Below, piece after piece: positions 61,863-64,000 of a stretch of 64,000 bases of DNA. A program made the position numbers and the translations under genes. The DNA lies in the NCBI RefSeq assembly GCF_030551875.1, contig NZ_JAUOZU010000005.1, positions 124,001-188,000 on the forward strand, read 5' to 3'. This DNA comes from Fluviirhizobium alvei. GTDB lineage: Bacteria; Pseudomonadota; Alphaproteobacteria; Rhizobiales; Rhizobiaceae. Position 1 is the first letter of the stretch. Each line of letters starts with the position of its first letter. The notes under the pieces are model-generated. The model was not told where the DNA came from. It ran no database searches and worked only from the letters and a program-made list of their open reading frames with translations.

Positions 61863-62751
61863 GGCCCTCGTTGCCACGCTCATTGCCAATCCGTCAAATC
61901 CTGTACTCGTTCCGCACCTGGCTGAAAAGTGCGCGCTCGCCGTCAAAGCCTCCGGCCTCTACTGGCTCGCCGATGGAATTGCCTGCGATATCGCCCTTCC
62001 GGAAGCCGCGGTGGCTGATGAAGCCGACGCTGCAATCCGCGCGGCATTCGGCGATCTTCCGATCGATCTTGTCATCCAGGATGCCGACAAACGGCGCAAG
62101 AGGCTTTTGATCGCCGACATGGATTCGACCATGATCGGACAGGAATGTATCGATGAGCTGGCCGCCGAAGTCGGGCTCAAGGAGATGGTAGCGGCCATTA
62201 CCGCCCGCGCGATGAATGGCGAGATCGCTTTCGAGCCGGCCCTGCGCGAACGCGTGGCGCTTCTCAAGGGCCTGCCGGTGTCGGTGATCGATGATGTCAT
62301 CGCCAAGCGCATCACGCTCACCCCCGGCGGCAAAGAACTGGTCGCGACGATGAAGGCCCGCGGCGGCTATACCGCACTTGTCTCGGGCGGCTTTACCGCC
62401 TTTACCGCCCGCGTGGCAGCGATGATCGGTTTTGATGAAAACCGCGCCAACATTCTCGAAGAGGAGAAGGGTCATCTCGCCGGCACCGTGACCGAACCGA
62501 TCCTCGGCAAGCAGGCCAAGGTGGATGCGCTGGAAGAGATCACAGCTCGGCTTGGCATCTCCACCGAAGATGCGATCGCCGTCGGCGATGGTGCCAACGA
62601 CCTCGGTATGCTGGGTGCGGCGGGATCCGGCGTCGCGCTGCATGCCAAGCCTTCGGTTGCTGCAGCCGCCCGCATGCGGGTCGATCATGGCGACCTCACG
62701 GCGCTTCTCTACATCCAGGGCTATCGAAAGCACGAGTTTGTGACCGGCTGA
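61861..62751 (+). CDS. serB: Phosphoserine phosphatase
   Basis: 296 residues from the ATG at 61861 (AGGGAAAG). N-terminal ACT-like region, then the HAD core with nucleophile motif LIADMDSTMIGQECIDE (about 79-95), SGGFTAFT (motif II), Lys in the EEEKGHLAGTV region and the Asp-Gly-Ala-Asn-Asp motif AVGDGANDLGML (about 240). It removes phosphate from phosphoserine, the last step of serine synthesis. Divergent overlap with miaA. Confidence 0.95.
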   Translation: MALVATLIANPSNPVLVPHLAEKCALAVKASGLYWLADGIACDIALPEAAVADEADAAIRAAFGDLPIDLVIQDADKRRKRLLIADMDSTMIGQECIDELAAEVGLKEMVAAITARAMNGEIAFEPALRERVALLKGLPVSVIDDVIAKRITLTPGGKELVATMKARGGYTALVSGGFTAFTARVAAMIGFDENRANILEEEKGHLAGTVTEPILGKQAKVDALEEITARLGISTEDAIAVGDGANDLGMLGAAGSGVALHAKPSVAAAARMRVDHGDLTALLYIQGYRKHEFVTG

Positions 62752-62783
62752 CCGACCCGAAACCAAGCGGAAGGAACAGAGGG

Positions 62784-63350
62784 ATGTTTCTCAAGACAGA
62801 AAGACTGATCCTCCGTAACTGGACCGATACCGATGCCGACCTTTTCTTTGAGATCAATTCCGATCCTGAGGTAATGGAGTTTTTCCCTTTCCGGCGCAGC
62901 CGCGAAGAGTCGGACGAACTGCTTGCGAAAGTCCGTGCTACGATTGCCGAAACAGGCTTTGGTTTCTATTGCCTCGAACTGGCGGAAGCCAGCAAGCCGA
63001 TTGGCTTCTGCGGGCTGGCCCGCGCCAACATCACCCCGCCCTTCTCTCAAGACGCGATCGAGATCGGTTGGCGGCTCGCACGCCCCTACTGGGGACTCGG
63101 ACTTGTAACCGAGGCGGCGCAAGCGCTGCTTGCCTATGGGTTTGGCGAAAAAGGACTACCCGAAATCGTCTCTTTCGCAGTCCACGACAACCGGCGTTCG
63201 ACCGCTGTCATGGAACGGATCGGCCTGAAACGCGATTCGTCACGTGATTTTCTGCATCCGCGCGTCCCGGACGCAGTGCCGTTGCTCAAACCGCACGTGA
63301 CCTACGCCCTAACCCGGGATGTTTTTCTCGCCAAGAGTGCCCGCGCTTGA
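62784..63350 (+). CDS. GNAT-family N-acetyltransferase (RimJ/RimL type)
   Basis: 188 residues. Begins TERLILRNWTDTDADLFFEI as in RimL-type enzymes; acetyl-CoA-binding motif A is RPYWGLGLVTEAAQALLAYG (about 115) and motif B ends SFAVHDNRRSTAVMERIGL. It lies 32 bp after serB in the same direction. It probably acetylates a small amine or a protein N-terminus; the target is not evident. Confidence 0.88.
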   Translation: MFLKTERLILRNWTDTDADLFFEINSDPEVMEFFPFRRSREESDELLAKVRATIAETGFGFYCLELAEASKPIGFCGLARANITPPFSQDAIEIGWRLARPYWGLGLVTEAAQALLAYGFGEKGLPEIVSFAVHDNRRSTAVMERIGLKRDSSRDFLHPRVPDAVPLLKPHVTYALTRDVFLAKSARA

Positions 63351-63368
63351 GCGGAATGGCCGCGCCGC

Positions 63369-64000
63369 TCAATCGAGCGGAATGGCCACCAGACGGAGGG
63401 CACCGGTCTTGTCGGCAAGCATCAGGTAGGCATTGCGGCGATCGGCCGATTTCAGCTCGGCGATCTTATCAGCCACATCATCGGGGGATTCGACGAAGTC
63501 CTGCGCGATCTCAACGATGACATCGCCCTTGACGATGCCCTTTTCCTGCGCCGGCGATCCGACCGGAACATCGGCTACAAGCACGCCTTCCACCGTTTCC
63601 GGAATGCCGAACGCCTTACGGTTTTCCGCCGTCAGCGTTTCGAGCGTGAGTCCGAGCAGATCGGACGGCTGCGGCGGCAGGGCTTGTTCATCCGGTCCCG
63701 GATCGGTCTCCGTACCATCCTTGCCGGTCTCCGGCGCATTCTCGACGACCGGTGGCTTGGCGGACGGATCGTCGGACGTCGCCGCCGGCTTGTCCTTTTC
63801 CTCCTCCGGCTGGCGCTTCAGCGTCACGTCGATGGTAATTTCCTTGCCCTTGCGCAACAGCACCGCCTTGAGCGGCTTGTCGATCGGGCTTTCGGCAACG
63901 ATCCGCGGCAGATCGCGCATTTCGTTGATGTTCTCACCATTGAACTGCAGCACGACATCGCCGATTTCCATCGATCCATTGTCGACCGGGCCACCGGTGA
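63369..64000 (-). CDS. DegP/HtrA-type serine protease, C-terminal part (cut by the window edge)
   Basis: The frame is open to base 64000. Visible are the second half of the first PDZ domain (GPVDNGSMEIGDVVLQFNGE, INEMRDLPRIVAESP), a long acidic Pro-rich linker (about residues 60-110 of the visible part) and a second PDZ domain (VEGVLVADVPVGSPAQEKGI, VKGDVIVEI) ending VAIPLD. The protease domain lies outside the window. Such proteins degrade or refold damaged proteins in the periplasm. Confidence 0.85.
   Translation of the reverse strand, partial: TGGPVDNGSMEIGDVVLQFNGENINEMRDLPRIVAESPIDKPLKAVLLRKGKEITIDVTLKRQPEEEKDKPAATSDDPSAKPPVVENAPETGKDGTETDPGPDEQALPPQPSDLLGLTLETLTAENRKAFGIPETVEGVLVADVPVGSPAQEKGIVKGDVIVEIAQDFVESPDDVADKIAELKSADRRNAYLMLADKTGALRLVAIPLD

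Overview
The window reads as a chromosomal stretch of an alphaproteobacterium of the order Hyphomicrobiales, most likely Rhizobiaceae. The evidence is high-GC coding bias, the divergent miaA/serB pair, an ilvIH operon with a branched-chain leader peptide, a ChoX/BetI choline pair, several ribose- and Liv-type ABC importers, and many SDR, LysR, TetR and GntR proteins. The species assignment is inference.

Layout. 1-756: 3' end of a MalK/UgpC-type ABC ATPase. 1011-1800: a small foreign-looking patch with a SUKH-like (immunity-type) gene and a decayed gene fragment. 1811-14413: a catabolic locus around a divergent promoter near 12.5 kb. Leftward runs an eight-gene operon: two ribose-type permeases, binding protein, ATPase, two SMP-30/strictosidine-synthase-like beta-propellers (one fused to a permease), CoA ligase, SDR and an ACAD11-like acyl-CoA dehydrogenase. 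Rightward run a FadR-type GntR regulator and an ACAD10/11-like kinase. The kinase, dehydrogenase, SDR and ligase together resemble the levulinate/4-hydroxyacid route (Lva; ACAD10/11 chemistry). With propeller lactonase candidates and a dedicated importer, this looks like a gamma-lactone or 4-hydroxyacid uptake and degradation system, and it is the most interesting item here.

14473-27687: aromatic degradation. A hydroquinone-type VOC dioxygenase plus esterase pair sits next to a LysR gene. Then comes a nine-gene operon (two hydroxyquinol-type intradiol dioxygenases, maleylacetate reductase, a complete Liv-type transporter, TfdB-like monooxygenase), with a second paralogous LysR gene at its head. 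27901-36761: tRNA-Lys and metabolic genes (PhzF-like, NUDIX, EEP phosphatase, lactate dehydrogenase, aminotransferase), then betI/choX and a zinc alcohol dehydrogenase.

37037-56129: mixed accessory and housekeeping DNA. It holds three RTX-type proteins without a type I secretion system in the window, ilvC, two TetR regulators, exported small proteins (DUF4189 just upstream, DUF4087 here), an AT-rich gap, pdxJ, a MerR regulator with a LuxR-like C-terminus, a 269-bp MITE-like element, a RecD-like helicase and small membrane proteins. 56229-64000: the core ilvH-ilvI operon with a leader-peptide attenuator, a HerA-like ATPase, miaA and serB with overlapping divergent start codons, a GNAT acetyltransferase, and the 3' part of a DegP-type protease gene. 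No rRNA, CRISPR array, intact transposase or replication origin was seen.
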